From a virus, in the IMG/VR virus record IMGVR_UViG_3300006922_000086, positions 1 through 33,481 of that record: DNA of 33,481 nt; one strand, 5' to 3'. A program made the translations under genes and the position numbers. Shown here one piece after another: positions 1-7,482 of the stretch (positions within the stretch are counted from its first letter, which is position 1; every line of letters begins with the position of its first letter). The notes under the pieces are model-generated. The model was not told the DNA's origin. It saw nothing but the letters and a program-made list of their open reading frames with translations, and ran no database searches.

Positions 1-131
1 AGGCGACAGAACTTGGAAGACTGTCAACAGCCAAGTTAGTCAGCGTCAGGGTTGCTCAGTCTTGCAGTACTCTGTCCGTCAATTCGCTTGTATGCTTAGT
101 CAAGCGCGATTCAAAATGGGTCGACCTAGGC
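1..131. repeat. Left-end fold-back arm: noisy inverted copy of about 136-275
   Basis: Read as written, this stretch aligns to the reverse complement of the sequence just to its right. The clearest part is 84-131 against 136-183: shared blocks are GCTTG, ATGC, GTCAA, AAAATGG, TCGA and TAGGC, separated by 1-3 base insertions. Further out the match weakens but continues (GACTGT-CAAC, TTAG, AGCGT), and the two runs of seven G at 187-193 and 200-206 have no counterpart. Loss of homopolymers and scattered indels look like a low-quality read of the opposite strand rather than evolutionary divergence. I see no gene in 1-208. Confidence 0.7.
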
Positions 132-140
132 TTGCGCCTA
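127..140. other. Left fold-back apex hairpin (TAGGC-TTGC-GCCTA)
   Basis: A perfect 5-bp stem with a 4-base loop marks the point where the left end turns back on itself. Read outward on the minus strand it is GGC-GCAA-GCC, the same as the core of the right-end apex at 32975-32990. GCAA loops closed by C-G pairs are known to form very stable small DNA hairpins. The arms continue outward with AAAATGG-TCGA on both sides. Confidence 0.65.
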
Positions 141-149
141 TCGACCATT

Positions 150-186
150 TTGTGCGTTGACAAACGCATCAAGCACCATCCATAAA
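150..186 (+). promoter_or_regulatory. Candidate promoter of the rightward (structural) operon
   Basis: A perfect -35 hexamer TTGACA (157-162) is followed after 18 bases by CATAAA (181-186), a 4/6 match to a -10 box. TGCGTT-GACA-AACGCA (153-168) is a 6-bp-arm inverted repeat over the -35 box, so a regulator could bind there. The same place carries the recurring 10-mer TTGTGCGTTG (150-159). It lies just upstream of the first structural gene. The sigma-70 reading is by eye only. Confidence 0.45.
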
Positions 187-208
187 GGGGGGGATGAGAG
201 GGGGGGTT

Positions 209-583
209 ATGACTTCTATTTCAACTAAACTCACGCTAAAGCAACGCTCGTTGGTTGATACACTCGTAGCAACTGGCTGTAGCATCAAAGATGCTTCACA
301 CTCTGCTGGATACGCCAAAGGCGAATCGGGCAGAGTCACAGCCAGTAAGGCATTGCGGCTTCCTCATGTGCAACAGTACATGATGCAAGCGGTGGCTGAT
401 AGTCTCGGTATCAATGCTACGAGTGCGGCGGCAAGGCTTATGCAACTGAGTCGTGGTGCCAAAAGCGAGTACGTTCAGCTTGAAGCGAGTAAAGACATCC
501 TTGACAGGGCAGGATTCAAAGCCCCAGATAAACATATGCATCTCCATGCAGGGGAAATTAAGGTTTCCATAGACCTGACCTAG
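209..583 (+). CDS. terS: Terminase small subunit
   Basis: About 124 residues; the protein would recognise phage DNA and hand it to the large terminase. The N-terminal half has the usual small-terminase helix-turn-helix look: a TLKQRSLVDTLVATG helix, then SIKDASHSAGYAKG, then a helix ending in the LPHVQQYM element. The C-terminus carries the ASKDILDRAGF motif common in this family. An upstream ATG at 194 is also in frame. I prefer 209 because the protein then begins MTSISTKL and a G-rich Shine-Dalgarno precedes it, but both sit in odd seven-G runs where base counts may be unreliable. It is separated from terL by eight small genes, which is unusual. Confidence 0.8.
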   Translation: MTSISTKLTLKQRSLVDTLVATGCSIKDASHSAGYAKGESGRVTASKALRLPHVQQYMMQAVADSLGINATSAAARLMQLSRGAKSEYVQLEASKDILDRAGFKAPDKHMHLHAGEIKVSIDLT

Positions 584-697
584 ACCGAGGGGGTGTAAAA
601 AAGTTGGTGGCGACTGGCAAGGGATGGTTCATAATGGCGATAGTCGTAAAAAGCTTTTGTTGTTAGTGGTGAATAATTTTTTAAGTGGAGAACCGTA

Positions 698-1048
698 ATG
701 TGCATGGGCGGAGGCGGCGGTGGTTATAGGCCACCAGCAAAACCAAGATGGCTTCAAGACACCTCGAATGAAATCGTTGTGTCTAAGTATGAACTCTCAG
801 AAAAGAATAAAGCGAAGAACGCTCGTATCCGCGCATCTCTTATTCGCAGACCAACAATCCAAATAGACAATGGTGGTGGTGACGACCACAGCCCAGACTT
901 TGGCTCAAAGGGTGGCAAAGGAAAGGCAGGGGATCAAGGCATTGGAGGAATAAGAGATGCTATGCAAGACGCTTTTGATAGTCAGACTAGCGGCAAGAGC
1001 AGTGCGCCTGATACAAACAACGATGGCATTGGCGAGTTTTCAATATGA
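698..1048 (+). CDS. Small Gly-rich protein with MCMGGGGGG start, unknown function
   Basis: 116 residues, not assigned to a family. It opens with Met-Cys-Met followed by a six-glycine run and a PPAKP stretch, then a charged helix-prone part (ELSEKNKAKNARIRASLIRR), then a Gly/Lys-rich low-complexity tail. The MCxG-then-proline opening recurs in the 73-residue protein at 4168, so the two may share a role. Not a classical lipoprotein: no hydrophobic signal precedes the Cys. A GGAG site lies 10 bases upstream. The stop overlaps the next start (ATGA), so translation is probably coupled. In other podoviruses small proteins with such starts lie beside terminase and portal genes. Confidence 0.75.
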   Translation: MCMGGGGGGYRPPAKPRWLQDTSNEIVVSKYELSEKNKAKNARIRASLIRRPTIQIDNGGGDDHSPDFGSKGGKGKAGDQGIGGIRDAMQDAFDSQTSGKSSAPDTNNDGIGEFSI

Positions 1049-1389
1049 GTAAATCACCAGCATGGACACGCAAGGCAGGGAAGAATCCAAAAGGCGGATT
1101 GAACGCAAAGGGTCGCGCATCTTATCGCACCAAGTCTGGGAAGAAGGGAAACCTCAAAGCTCCAGTAAAGAAAGCGGCCTCGACTCCAGAGCAAAAGAGA
1201 CGCAAGGGCAGTTTCCTAGTTCGCATGGGTTCAGCGAAGGGGGCGTTGAAAGACGAGAAGGGTCGCAAGACTCGTTTGAAGCTCTCGCTAGAGGCATGGG
1301 GGCATGGTGGTGATAAGGCATCTGCTGTGCGTAGGGGTCGTTCTTTGCTAAAGAGGTATGCATCTTCTAAGAAGAAAGGTAAGAAGTGA
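1045..1389 (+). CDS. Very basic small protein, DUF6321-like
   Basis: 114 residues with an extreme Lys/Arg content. The opening SPAWTRKAGKNPKGGLNAKG is a motif I recall from a phage/giant-virus family catalogued as DUF6321. That name is from memory and would need a Pfam search. The middle (RKGSFLVRMGSAKGALKDEKG) and the tail, ending in a Lys run, suggest nucleic-acid binding. Starts inside the previous stop and runs into the next gene, so it belongs to a coupled series of basic proteins (1045-2405). Confidence 0.8.
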   Translation: MSKSPAWTRKAGKNPKGGLNAKGRASYRTKSGKKGNLKAPVKKAASTPEQKRRKGSFLVRMGSAKGALKDEKGRKTRLKLSLEAWGHGGDKASAVRRGRSLLKRYASSKKKGKK

Positions 1390-1622
1390 TGAAAGCTGTC
1401 GATGAAATTATGAACAGCAGTGAGTTTGTTGTTCCTGTTGTTAAAAGTCTAATCAACCAATCTTTTAATAAGACACGCAAAGAGTTCAACACACGCAAGA
1501 AGAAGCGTGACAGTGAACGGAAAACCGCACTAAAGGCTTTTAAAAAATATTCAGAAGCGGTTAAGATGAAGAAACCGCCAAAGGATTCTAAACCTAAAAA
1601 TTTGTTGGGGTACTACACATGA
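1389..1622 (+). CDS. Basic small protein, unknown function
   Basis: 77 residues from the ATG at 1389, which shares its A with the preceding TGA. A GTG at 1386 would add one residue. A short hydrophobic N-terminal segment (EFVVPVVKSLINQSF) precedes a long, highly charged, probably helical region full of Lys/Arg (TRKKKRDSERKTALKAFKKY). No family recognised. Third member of the coupled series of small basic genes between the terminase subunits, ending in ATGA overlap with the next gene. Confidence 0.7.
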   Translation: MKAVDEIMNSSEFVVPVVKSLINQSFNKTRKEFNTRKKKRDSERKTALKAFKKYSEAVKMKKPPKDSKPKNLLGYYT

Positions 1623-1867
1623 AGTATCAAAAAGCTGATGGCACTGTTTACACAGGTGAGGTTGTGGTTCTTCCTGATGGCAGAATCAAAACTGGCCCGA
1701 CCTTAACTGCGGAATCTGAGAAATTATTTCCTATGCCAGAACGTGCTAGGGATAATGATGGTGGCTTTATTGCAGATGATAAAGCTACACCAGAAGTTAA
1801 TGAAGCTTGGAAAGGGGGCAAAGCCCCCAAGAAGAAAGTAAGGAGAAAGAAAAATGCCAATGGGTAA
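1619..1867 (+). CDS. Small protein with N-terminal beta motif and basic tail, unknown
   Basis: 82 residues. The first half (YQKADGTVYTGEVVVLPDGRIKTG) looks like a small beta-hairpin domain with two Asp-Gly turns. The second half is charged and ends in a Lys/Arg cluster (KAPKKKVRRKKNANG). ATGA overlap with the upstream gene, and its last codons contain the ribosome binding site and start of the next small gene at 1854. No family recognised. Confidence 0.7.
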   Translation: MKYQKADGTVYTGEVVVLPDGRIKTGPTLTAESEKLFPMPERARDNDGGFIADDKATPEVNEAWKGGKAPKKKVRRKKNANG

Positions 1868-1994
1868 AGGTACATACGGCTCTCAAAAAGGTCGTCCGTC
1901 TGAAGAAGACAAGAAGAAGGGTAAAAAGAAAATGAGCAAAGCTGAAGTTATCGCTATGCTTAAGAAGAAAAAAGCAAAAGATGGCAAAAAGTAA
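1854..1994 (+). CDS. 46-residue lysine-rich protein
   Basis: Starts MPMGKGTYGSQKGRP and continues with an acidic turn and then a Lys-rich amphipathic stretch. AGGAG lies 9 bases before the ATG, and the start overlaps the end of the previous gene. The MPMGKGTYG opening is one I associate with short proteins of marine phages (recollection, unverified). Nearly a third of residues are Lys. Likely nucleic-acid associated, but that is inferred only from charge. Confidence 0.7.
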   Translation: MPMGKGTYGSQKGRPSEEDKKKGKKKMSKAEVIAMLKKKKAKDGKK

Positions 1995-2154
1995 AGTCAA
2001 CGAAGCTGGTAATTACACCAAGCCTTCTATGCGTAAATCTTTATTTAATCGCATTAAGGCTGGTACTAAAGGCGGCGGTGCTGGTCAATGGTCAGCGCGT
2101 AAGGCTCAGATGCTTGCCAAAGCTTACAAAGCTAAAGGCGGTGGGTATAAATGA
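1981..2154 (+). CDS. 57-residue basic protein (SKVNEAGNYTKP family)
   Basis: Begins MAKSKVNEAGNYTKPSMRK, a recognisable conserved opening in phage and metagenomic small proteins, followed by LFNRIKAGTKGGGAGQWSARKAQMLAKAYKAKGGGY. The body has one GGGAGQWSARKAQMLAKAY segment that looks structured and conserved. Overlaps both neighbours: it starts inside the 46-residue gene and its TGA overlaps the next ATG. Function unknown. Confidence 0.75.
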   Translation: MAKSKVNEAGNYTKPSMRKSLFNRIKAGTKGGGAGQWSARKAQMLAKAYKAKGGGYK

Positions 2155-2405
2155 AGAAGTCTCAGAAGTCTCTTGTTGCGTGGACTAAACAGAAGTGGCG
2201 CACCAAGTCTGGTAAGAACTCTACTCAAGGTTCTAAAGCAACTGGTGAGCGTTACTTGCCAGAGGCGGCAATAAGAGCATTGTCTTCTCAGGAATACTCA
2301 AAAACATCTGCGGCTAAACGCAAAGCTAAAAAATCTGGCAAGCAAGTTTCTAAACAACCTAAATCTATTGCGGATAAGGTTAGGCAGTATAGGAAATCTA
2401 AATGA
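2151..2405 (+). CDS. Basic small protein, DUF5872-like
   Basis: 84 residues. The N-terminal half (KSLVAWTKQKWRTKSGKNS then TGERYLPEAAIRAL) is a pattern I recall from the DUF5872 family of phages and large DNA viruses. The family name is from memory and needs a profile search. The C-terminal half is a Lys/Ser linker ending in a short helix. ATGA overlaps on both sides keep it in the same translational chain as its neighbours. Confidence 0.75.
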   Translation: MKKSQKSLVAWTKQKWRTKSGKNSTQGSKATGERYLPEAAIRALSSQEYSKTSAAKRKAKKSGKQVSKQPKSIADKVRQYRKSK

Positions 2406-2596
2406 GTTTCATGCACACTCTTAAAGTAGAGGAGCGAGAAATTCTTAGGACTGTGGTGAAGAAGGTACACTTTGCTCACTACCCGAAAGAATTTTGCACC
2501 GATAGGGAAGCTGACAAGTTAATAGATGCCATTGCTCCTGATGTAGTTGAGCGTATGATTAAATTTGGCAAGGACAAACACGTTGACCAACTTTAA
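2402..2596 (+). CDS. Small helical protein upstream of terL, unknown
   Basis: 64 residues, unlike the preceding genes not strongly basic. Predicted mostly helical: an N-terminal EEREILRTVVKKVHF helix, then TDREADKLIDAIAPDVVERMIKFG. Overlaps the previous stop by ATGA, and its last 14 bases overlap the proposed TTG start of terL. No family recognised. Position just before terL is shared by similar-sized hypothetical genes in other podoviruses. Confidence 0.7.
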   Translation: MSFMHTLKVEEREILRTVVKKVHFAHYPKEFCTDREADKLIDAIAPDVVERMIKFGKDKHVDQL

Positions 2597-4103
2597 GTAC
2601 AGACCAGACGGTGATGTATTAAAAGCTTTTATGAAAGACAATAACTTCTTTCGTGGTATTCGTGGTCCTGTCGGTTCTGGAAAATCTGTAGGCTGTTGCG
2701 TTGAAATATTCCGCAGAGCTTTACAGCAACAAAAAGATAAGAACGGTATTCGCAGAAGCCGTTGGGCTATCATAAGAAATACAAATCCCCAGCTTCGGAC
2801 AACAACTATCAAGACATGGCTTGATTGGTTTCCAGAAGATGAATGGGGCAAGTTCATGTGGTCTGTTCCCTATACTCATTGGATAAAGAAACAAGACCTA
2901 GAGCTTGAAATTATCTTCCTAGCTCTTGACCGTCCAGAGGATGTCAAGAAGCTACTCTCCCTTGAGCTTACTGGCATTTGGATCAACGAGGCTAGGGAGA
3001 TACCTAAGTCTATTATTGATGCGTGTACTATGCGCGTGGGTCGTTTCCCTTCTATGCGTGAAGGTGGTCCGACTTGGTCTGGCGTTATAGCTGATACTAA
3101 TGCGCCAGAGGAAGACCACTGGTGGCCTATTATGTCTGGTGAAGTTCCTGTTCCTGACCACATCCACCATGAGCAAGCAAAGATGCTTGTTAAGCCTGAC
3201 AACTGGTCTTTCTATATACAGCCGTGTGGCATGATTGAAACTTTCTCTGAGAAGAATGAGTTGGAAGATTACATTCCAAATCCAAAAGCAGAGAATACAG
3301 AAAACATGCTGAAGACTTATTACCCCAATTTAATTAGAGGTAAGACTAAAAGCTGGATTGATGTTTATGTAATGAACAGACTTGGCATGATACAAGAAGG
3401 AAAGCCAGTGTATCCGCAGTTTTCATCTGATACTCACATAGCTAAAGAAGAAGTTCCGATTGCTGATGGTGTGCCAGTTTATATTGGCGTTGACTTTGGA
3501 CTTACCCCTGCGGCTGTGTTTGGTCAGAAGGTTCGAGGTCGATGGTTAATACAGTCAGAGATTGTAGCTATAGACATGGGTATTGTTAGGTTCTCTGAAG
3601 TTCTCAGGCAAGAGATAGCCACTAGGTTTAACAACCAAGAAGTACACATTTATGGCGACCCTGCTGGTGATTTCCGCGCACAAACAGATGAGTCTACACC
3701 ATTTCAAATAATGCGTGGTGCTGGGTTAAAGGCAACCCCTGCTCCTAGTAATTCAGTTGATTTGAGGCTAGAGGCTGTTGGTCAATCATTAACTAAAATG
3801 GCAGAAGGCAAACCAGCTTTTATGATTGATAGGCGTTGCCAGACATTAATCAAAGGCTTTCAAAGCGGATACGCATATAAAAGATTGCAAGTGTCTGGTG
3901 AACGGTTTGATGAAAAGCCTGATAAGAATATGTTCTCTCATGTGCATGACGCATTACAGTACTTAATGCTTGGTGCTGGTGAAGGAAGACAGCTTATATC
4001 AGGACAGAAACCATTGAAGGCATTTAACGCAAGAGTTGACTTTGATGTATTTAAGCGTAAACCTAGACAAAGAATTAAACAAAGCATCTGGTCACGCTTT
4101 TAA
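2583..4103 (+). CDS. terL: Terminase large subunit (ATPase/nuclease)
   Basis: About 506 residues; the DNA-packaging motor that docks on the portal and cuts concatemers. Walker A is GPVGSGKS near residues 28-35. Walker B is LTGIWINEARE near 128-140. The RNase-H-fold nuclease has Asp in YIGVDFG (about 300), GDPAGD (about 357) and DALQYL (about 455). No ATG fits upstream of Walker A except one too far in. I chose TTG at 2583, with AAGGA 8 bases upstream, giving M-TNFKYRPDGDVLKAF, a normal podoviral terL opening. A TTG at 2565 would add six residues. The gene is followed by a 64-bp gap holding the TTGTGCGTTG element. Confidence 0.95.
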   Translation: MTNFKYRPDGDVLKAFMKDNNFFRGIRGPVGSGKSVGCCVEIFRRALQQQKDKNGIRRSRWAIIRNTNPQLRTTTIKTWLDWFPEDEWGKFMWSVPYTHWIKKQDLELEIIFLALDRPEDVKKLLSLELTGIWINEAREIPKSIIDACTMRVGRFPSMREGGPTWSGVIADTNAPEEDHWWPIMSGEVPVPDHIHHEQAKMLVKPDNWSFYIQPCGMIETFSEKNELEDYIPNPKAENTENMLKTYYPNLIRGKTKSWIDVYVMNRLGMIQEGKPVYPQFSSDTHIAKEEVPIADGVPVYIGVDFGLTPAAVFGQKVRGRWLIQSEIVAIDMGIVRFSEVLRQEIATRFNNQEVHIYGDPAGDFRAQTDESTPFQIMRGAGLKATPAPSNSVDLRLEAVGQSLTKMAEGKPAFMIDRRCQTLIKGFQSGYAYKRLQVSGERFDEKPDKNMFSHVHDALQYLMLGAGEGRQLISGQKPLKAFNARVDFDVFKRKPRQRIKQSIWSRF

Positions 4104-4104
4104 A

Positions 4105-4114
4105 TTGTGCGTTG
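4105..4114 (+). promoter_or_regulatory. TTGTGCGTTG element ahead of the portal operon
   Basis: Part of TAAATTGTGCGTTGC (4101-4115), whose TAA is the terL stop; the identical 15-mer recurs at 20265-20279 after the gp16-like gene. If TTGTGC is a -35 box, TATAGG lies 18 bases downstream (4129-4134), making a plausible promoter for 4168 onward. Element copies at 150, 4105, 7421 and 20269 each precede a major structural block. Confidence 0.45.
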
Positions 4115-4167
4115 CATTAGTGGCTTGTTATAGGTAGTAATTAATTAATTTACTAAAGGAGTGTGTA

Positions 4168-4389
4168 ATGTGTGTAGGTTCAAGACCATCAGCCCCACCG
4201 CCACCAACGCCTGATCCATCTGTGCAAGCGGCTCAAAAGCAACAGCGTGATGAAAATCAAGCTATGCGTTCTGAGCGTAAGCAAGAGACACTTGAAAAAG
4301 GTGTTCGTAGAGCTAGAGGCGGTAGTGGTCGTAGGTCATTACTGAGTGGTTCAAGCGGCGGAATGGGTTATTATAACGAGTTTCTATAA
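4168..4389 (+). CDS. Small Pro-rich then basic protein with MCVG start, unknown
   Basis: 73 residues: MCVG, then a proline cluster (PSAPPPPTPDP), a charged coiled stretch rich in Gln, Glu and Arg, and a Gly/Ser tail. The start recalls the MCMGG protein at 698. Good AAGGAG site 8 bases upstream; the stop overlaps the portal ATG (TAATG). Short genes of this form occur between terminase and portal in several T7-like phages, where they are annotated as virion-associated or hypothetical. Confidence 0.75.
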   Translation: MCVGSRPSAPPPPTPDPSVQAAQKQQRDENQAMRSERKQETLEKGVRRARGGSGRRSLLSGSSGGMGYYNEFL

Positions 4390-5987
4390 TGATTTCTCAA
4401 ACCCCTGAGTATTCTCCTAGCGCGGCTGGTAACACCAAGACTGCGGAAGTGTATCTTCGTAAGTATGAACGAGCAAAGACGCAACGCGAAAACTTTGTTC
4501 CTTTGTTCGAGGAGTGCTATGAGTATGCTTTACCAATGCGAGAATCTTTTTATGCAGAAAGAATTGGGCAACGCAGGGATGAAAAAATATTTGATGAAAC
4601 TGCGGTCGTTGGCGTTCAAGAGTTTGCTTCAAGACTTCAATCGGGTCTTGTCCCGAACTTTGCTAGGTGGGCAGATTTCACTGCTGGGTCTGAAGTTGAA
4701 GCTAATGAAAAAGATGAAGTCAACAATGCGCTTGATGAAGTCACGGATTACGTTTTTGAAGTAATTCAAAACTCTAACTTCTCTCAAGAAGTACATGAAT
4801 CCTTTATGGATTTAGCTGTTGGCACAGGAGTCTTGAATGTCATTGAAGGCGATTCAATCAACCCTGTCATGTTTAGCGCAATCCCTTTGCCTCATGTTGT
4901 TTTGGATACTGGTCCTGATGACCGTATTGACCATGTGTTTAGGGAACGTCCTTGTCGCAACAGTGACTTACCTATCATGTTCCCTAAAGCAAAGTTTAGT
5001 GAGAATGTTCAAAGGCGTATCAATACATACCCAGAAGAAAAAACAAAAGTTCTTGAGATAGTCTGTCGTGATTACTCAAAGATAAATCAAGAAGCGCATA
5101 TGTTCTTTGCTATCGAAATGACTAGCAAGGAAGTTATAGACGAGAAAACATTCAACGGCGTAGGTAGTAACCCATTTGTTTGTTTCCGTTGGTCTAAGTG
5201 TGCTGGTGAAATTTATGGGCGTGGTCCACTTATTAATGCGCTTAGTGCAATTAAAACCACCAATCTAACAATCGAACTCATCCTAGAAAATGCACAGATG
5301 GCAATCTCTGGCATCTATCAAATGGATGATGATGGCGTTATTAATCCCGATACAATCAATCTCGTTCCGGGAACAATCATTCCAAAAGCCCCTAATTCTC
5401 TAGGGTTACAGCCAGTAGCAAGTGCTGGTTCTTTTGATGTGGCAAGCTTAGTTCTTAACGATATGCGTTTGAATATTAAACGTGCGTTGTATAACGATAT
5501 GCTAGGCGATCCAAATAAAACACCAGCATCGGCTACTGAAGTTGCAGAACGTATGTCTGATTTATCAAGACGTATTGGCTCTGCCTTTGGAAGATTGCAA
5601 GCAGAGCTAGTACAGCCTGTGTTGCAACGTGTAGTTTATATATTGAAGAAGCAGGGAAGGATTGACATCCCAACTGTAAACGGCAGGGAAGTTAAGGTTA
5701 AGTCTATATCGCCACTTGCTCAAGCGCAAGCTAACCAAGACATAACTGCCGTGGCTCGTTTCCTAGAACTTGTTCAAGGGAGATTCGGTCCTGAGATAAT
5801 GAACATTCTCATTGACTCAGAAGAAACTGCGGCATACTTGGCGAAGAAATTTGGAGTACCTGACCAGCTTGTTCGTGATGGTAATGAACGAAAACAGCTA
5901 GTACAGATGGCTCAACAGTATGCTCAAGCGCAGGGTCAAATGCAACCTGATGGAGTAGTAACTGGTGGTGAGCAAGAGCAAGGCTAA
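4389..5987 (+). CDS. Portal (head-to-tail connector), T7 gp8-like
   Basis: 532 residues, the usual size for the T7-like connector family, which forms the dodecameric ring at one vertex through which DNA passes. Characteristic N-terminal region: YERAKTQRENFVPLFEECYEYALP, then FDETAVVGVQEFASRLQSGLVP. Mid-region SKCAGEIYGRGPLINALSAIKTTN and the TPASATEVAERM segment are also typical. The C-terminus is Gln-rich. Translationally coupled to the gene before it (TAATG), and overlapped at its 3 prime end by the next gene. Confidence 0.95.
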   Translation: MISQTPEYSPSAAGNTKTAEVYLRKYERAKTQRENFVPLFEECYEYALPMRESFYAERIGQRRDEKIFDETAVVGVQEFASRLQSGLVPNFARWADFTAGSEVEANEKDEVNNALDEVTDYVFEVIQNSNFSQEVHESFMDLAVGTGVLNVIEGDSINPVMFSAIPLPHVVLDTGPDDRIDHVFRERPCRNSDLPIMFPKAKFSENVQRRINTYPEEKTKVLEIVCRDYSKINQEAHMFFAIEMTSKEVIDEKTFNGVGSNPFVCFRWSKCAGEIYGRGPLINALSAIKTTNLTIELILENAQMAISGIYQMDDDGVINPDTINLVPGTIIPKAPNSLGLQPVASAGSFDVASLVLNDMRLNIKRALYNDMLGDPNKTPASATEVAERMSDLSRRIGSAFGRLQAELVQPVLQRVVYILKKQGRIDIPTVNGREVKVKSISPLAQAQANQDITAVARFLELVQGRFGPEIMNILIDSEETAAYLAKKFGVPDQLVRDGNERKQLVQMAQQYAQAQGQMQPDGVVTGGEQEQG

Positions 5988-6246
5988 GTTTACTAAGGTA
6001 ATTGGTACTGATGGTATTAGCCGATCCAAAGTAGAAAACGATTTAATCAATATTAATATTGCGAGTCTCTTTACCACTGATACTGGTGCAGAGGTTCTAA
6101 AGTATTTGCGTTCTATAACTATTGAATTAGTTAATGGCGCGAATGTAAGTGATGCTGAGTTGCGTCACTTAGAGGGTCAACGATACTTAGTTGGCTTAAT
6201 TGAGCAACGCATACAACAAGGTCATAGGGCGAAAAATGAACAGTGA
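5965..6246 (+). CDS. Small structural-type protein, Bbp19-like
   Basis: 93 residues from a GTG at 5965 with GGAG 9 bases upstream. GTG at 5968 is an alternative. The core IASLFTTDTGAEVLKYLRS then LEGQRYLVGLIEQRI resembles short podoviral proteins catalogued as Bbp19, which lie directly after the portal gene. Overlaps the portal gene by 23 bases and the scaffold gene by 11. Family placement is by recollection, so moderate. Role presumably in head or neck assembly. Confidence 0.65.
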   Translation: MVSKSKAKFTKVIGTDGISRSKVENDLININIASLFTTDTGAEVLKYLRSITIELVNGANVSDAELRHLEGQRYLVGLIEQRIQQGHRAKNEQ

Positions 6247-6964
6247 TGAAGATACCCAAGAGGTAATAGAGACTGCGGCTGACTCTGTTCCAGAACGTGT
6301 CGTAGCGCAAGTAGCACAAGACAATAGCTGGTTGCCAGAAAAATTCAAAACACCAGAAGATTTATTGTCTTCATATAATGCTTTGGAATCTAAGCTAGGT
6401 AGTTCTAGGGAAGATATTGAAGCCGAGATTATGTCTGGGCTTGAGTCTGAAGCTTATGCAGATAGGCCAGAATCTATTGGTGATTATCAAATACCAGAAG
6501 TTTTAGATGTAGAAGCTGTTGCAGATAATGAGCTTCTCAACTGGTGGGCTGAACATTCTTTTGAAAGCGGCTTTAGTCAAGAGCAGTTTGAAGAAGGGAT
6601 TAAGATATACGCTGAAGCTCAGTCAGGCAGTATGCCTGATATGGATGCTGAGTATAATAGGCTTGGTGACAATGCTGAAGCTCGTATTGAGTCTGCTAGT
6701 TTGTTTGCTAATAAGTTTTTTCCAGAAGATGCCATGCCTGCTATTGAGCGAATGTGCGAAACAGCAGACGGTATTTTTGCATTGGAGGCTATGATGCAAG
6801 CTGTGAGAGACGATACTGGTGGTGGAAGTACTCAAAGTGCTAGTCGTATAAACGAAGATACTTTGAAACAAATGATGCTAGACCCACGCTATCACGACCC
6901 TGCTCGTAGAGAAAAAGAGTTTGTTCGTCAGGTAGATGAAGGCTGGAAAACATTATTCAGATGA
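6236..6964 (+). CDS. Scaffolding (capsid assembly) protein, T7 gp9-like
   Basis: 242 residues, strongly acidic, no Cys-rich or enzymatic motif. The N-terminal segment DNSWLPEKFKTPEDLLSSYNALESKLG is typical of podoviral capsid assembly proteins. The C-terminus (RRREK/EFVRQVDEGWKTLFR-like, positive) could contact the coat protein. ATG at 6236 preferred over an upstream in-frame TTG. Sits between portal and major capsid genes as expected. Its TGA overlaps the next ATG. Confidence 0.85.
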   Translation: MNSDEDTQEVIETAADSVPERVVAQVAQDNSWLPEKFKTPEDLLSSYNALESKLGSSREDIEAEIMSGLESEAYADRPESIGDYQIPEVLDVEAVADNELLNWWAEHSFESGFSQEQFEEGIKIYAEAQSGSMPDMDAEYNRLGDNAEARIESASLFANKFFPEDAMPAIERMCETADGIFALEAMMQAVRDDTGGGSTQSASRINEDTLKQMMLDPRYHDPARREKEFVRQVDEGWKTLFR

Positions 6965-7482
6965 TTACCACTAGCTTAGTGGACTCACCTCCACTGTCTT
7001 TGCATCATGCAACAATGCAAGATGTATTAGATATATATGATAATCTAAGACCTAACGACATTAAGGAGTGTGAGATATTTGGTTTCACACCCCTTGATGC
7101 TTTGTCTCATGTCTTTGAAATAGAAGGACATTACACCTACGCAATTAAAAAAGACGATGTTTGTATTGCAATGTGTGGAACTGTTCCCCTTGAAGATGGC
7201 AGAGGCAGTGTGTGGATGCTTGGCACTGAAGGCATAAACACATATGCAAAACCGTTTGTTCGCAAGTGTAAGGAGGTCATTACCTTGCTTCAAGGCGACT
7301 ACGACATCATTGAAAACATATGTCCAGTAGGGCATGACGAAACAATTATGTGGTTATCTTGGTGTGGATTTGTTTTCCACGAACAGCGTGAAGATGTAAA
7401 CGGTTACGAAATGTTGCGATTTGTGCGTTGCAAAGATGAAAAAAGTCAAGCATATTACACTCAACGGCCTGTGTATCACTGA
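6961..7482 (+). CDS. GNAT-like / T7 gp13-type virion protein (DUF2833-like)
   Basis: 173 residues. The fold pattern resembles an acetyltransferase: HHATMQDVLDIYDNLRPND at the start, a central GHYTYAIKKDDVCIAMCGTVP beta region, and a late WCGFVFHEQ strand. In T7-like phages such proteins correspond to gp13 (DUF2833), needed for assembly or ejection rather than proven catalysis. Here it lies between scaffold and capsid rather than after the tail-tube genes. The TTGTGCGTTG element at 7421-7430 lies inside its last codons. Function by analogy only. Confidence 0.7.
   Translation: MITTSLVDSPPLSLHHATMQDVLDIYDNLRPNDIKECEIFGFTPLDALSHVFEIEGHYTYAIKKDDVCIAMCGTVPLEDGRGSVWMLGTEGINTYAKPFVRKCKEVITLLQGDYDIIENICPVGHDETIMWLSWCGFVFHEQREDVNGYEMLRFVRCKDEKSQAYYTQRPVYH
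7421..7430 (+). promoter_or_regulatory. TTGTGCGTTG element ahead of the major capsid gene
   Basis: Third plus-strand copy of the 10-mer; unlike the others it lies within a coding region, about 130 bases before the capsid ATG. The 80-bp gap that follows (7483-7562) has no gene, only a good AGGAG site and no clear -10 box. Could raise capsid transcription; chance occurrence is possible. Confidence 0.3.

Noticed and set aside
624-698. 24-codon frame before the 698 gene, stop overlapping its ATG
   Set aside because: The purine run abuts the ATG too closely to act as a Shine-Dalgarno, and no conserved sequence is seen; could only be a leader peptide by speculation.
698-712. Lipoprotein signal from the early Cys in MCMGG
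   Set aside because: No hydrophobic signal segment or lipobox before the Cys.
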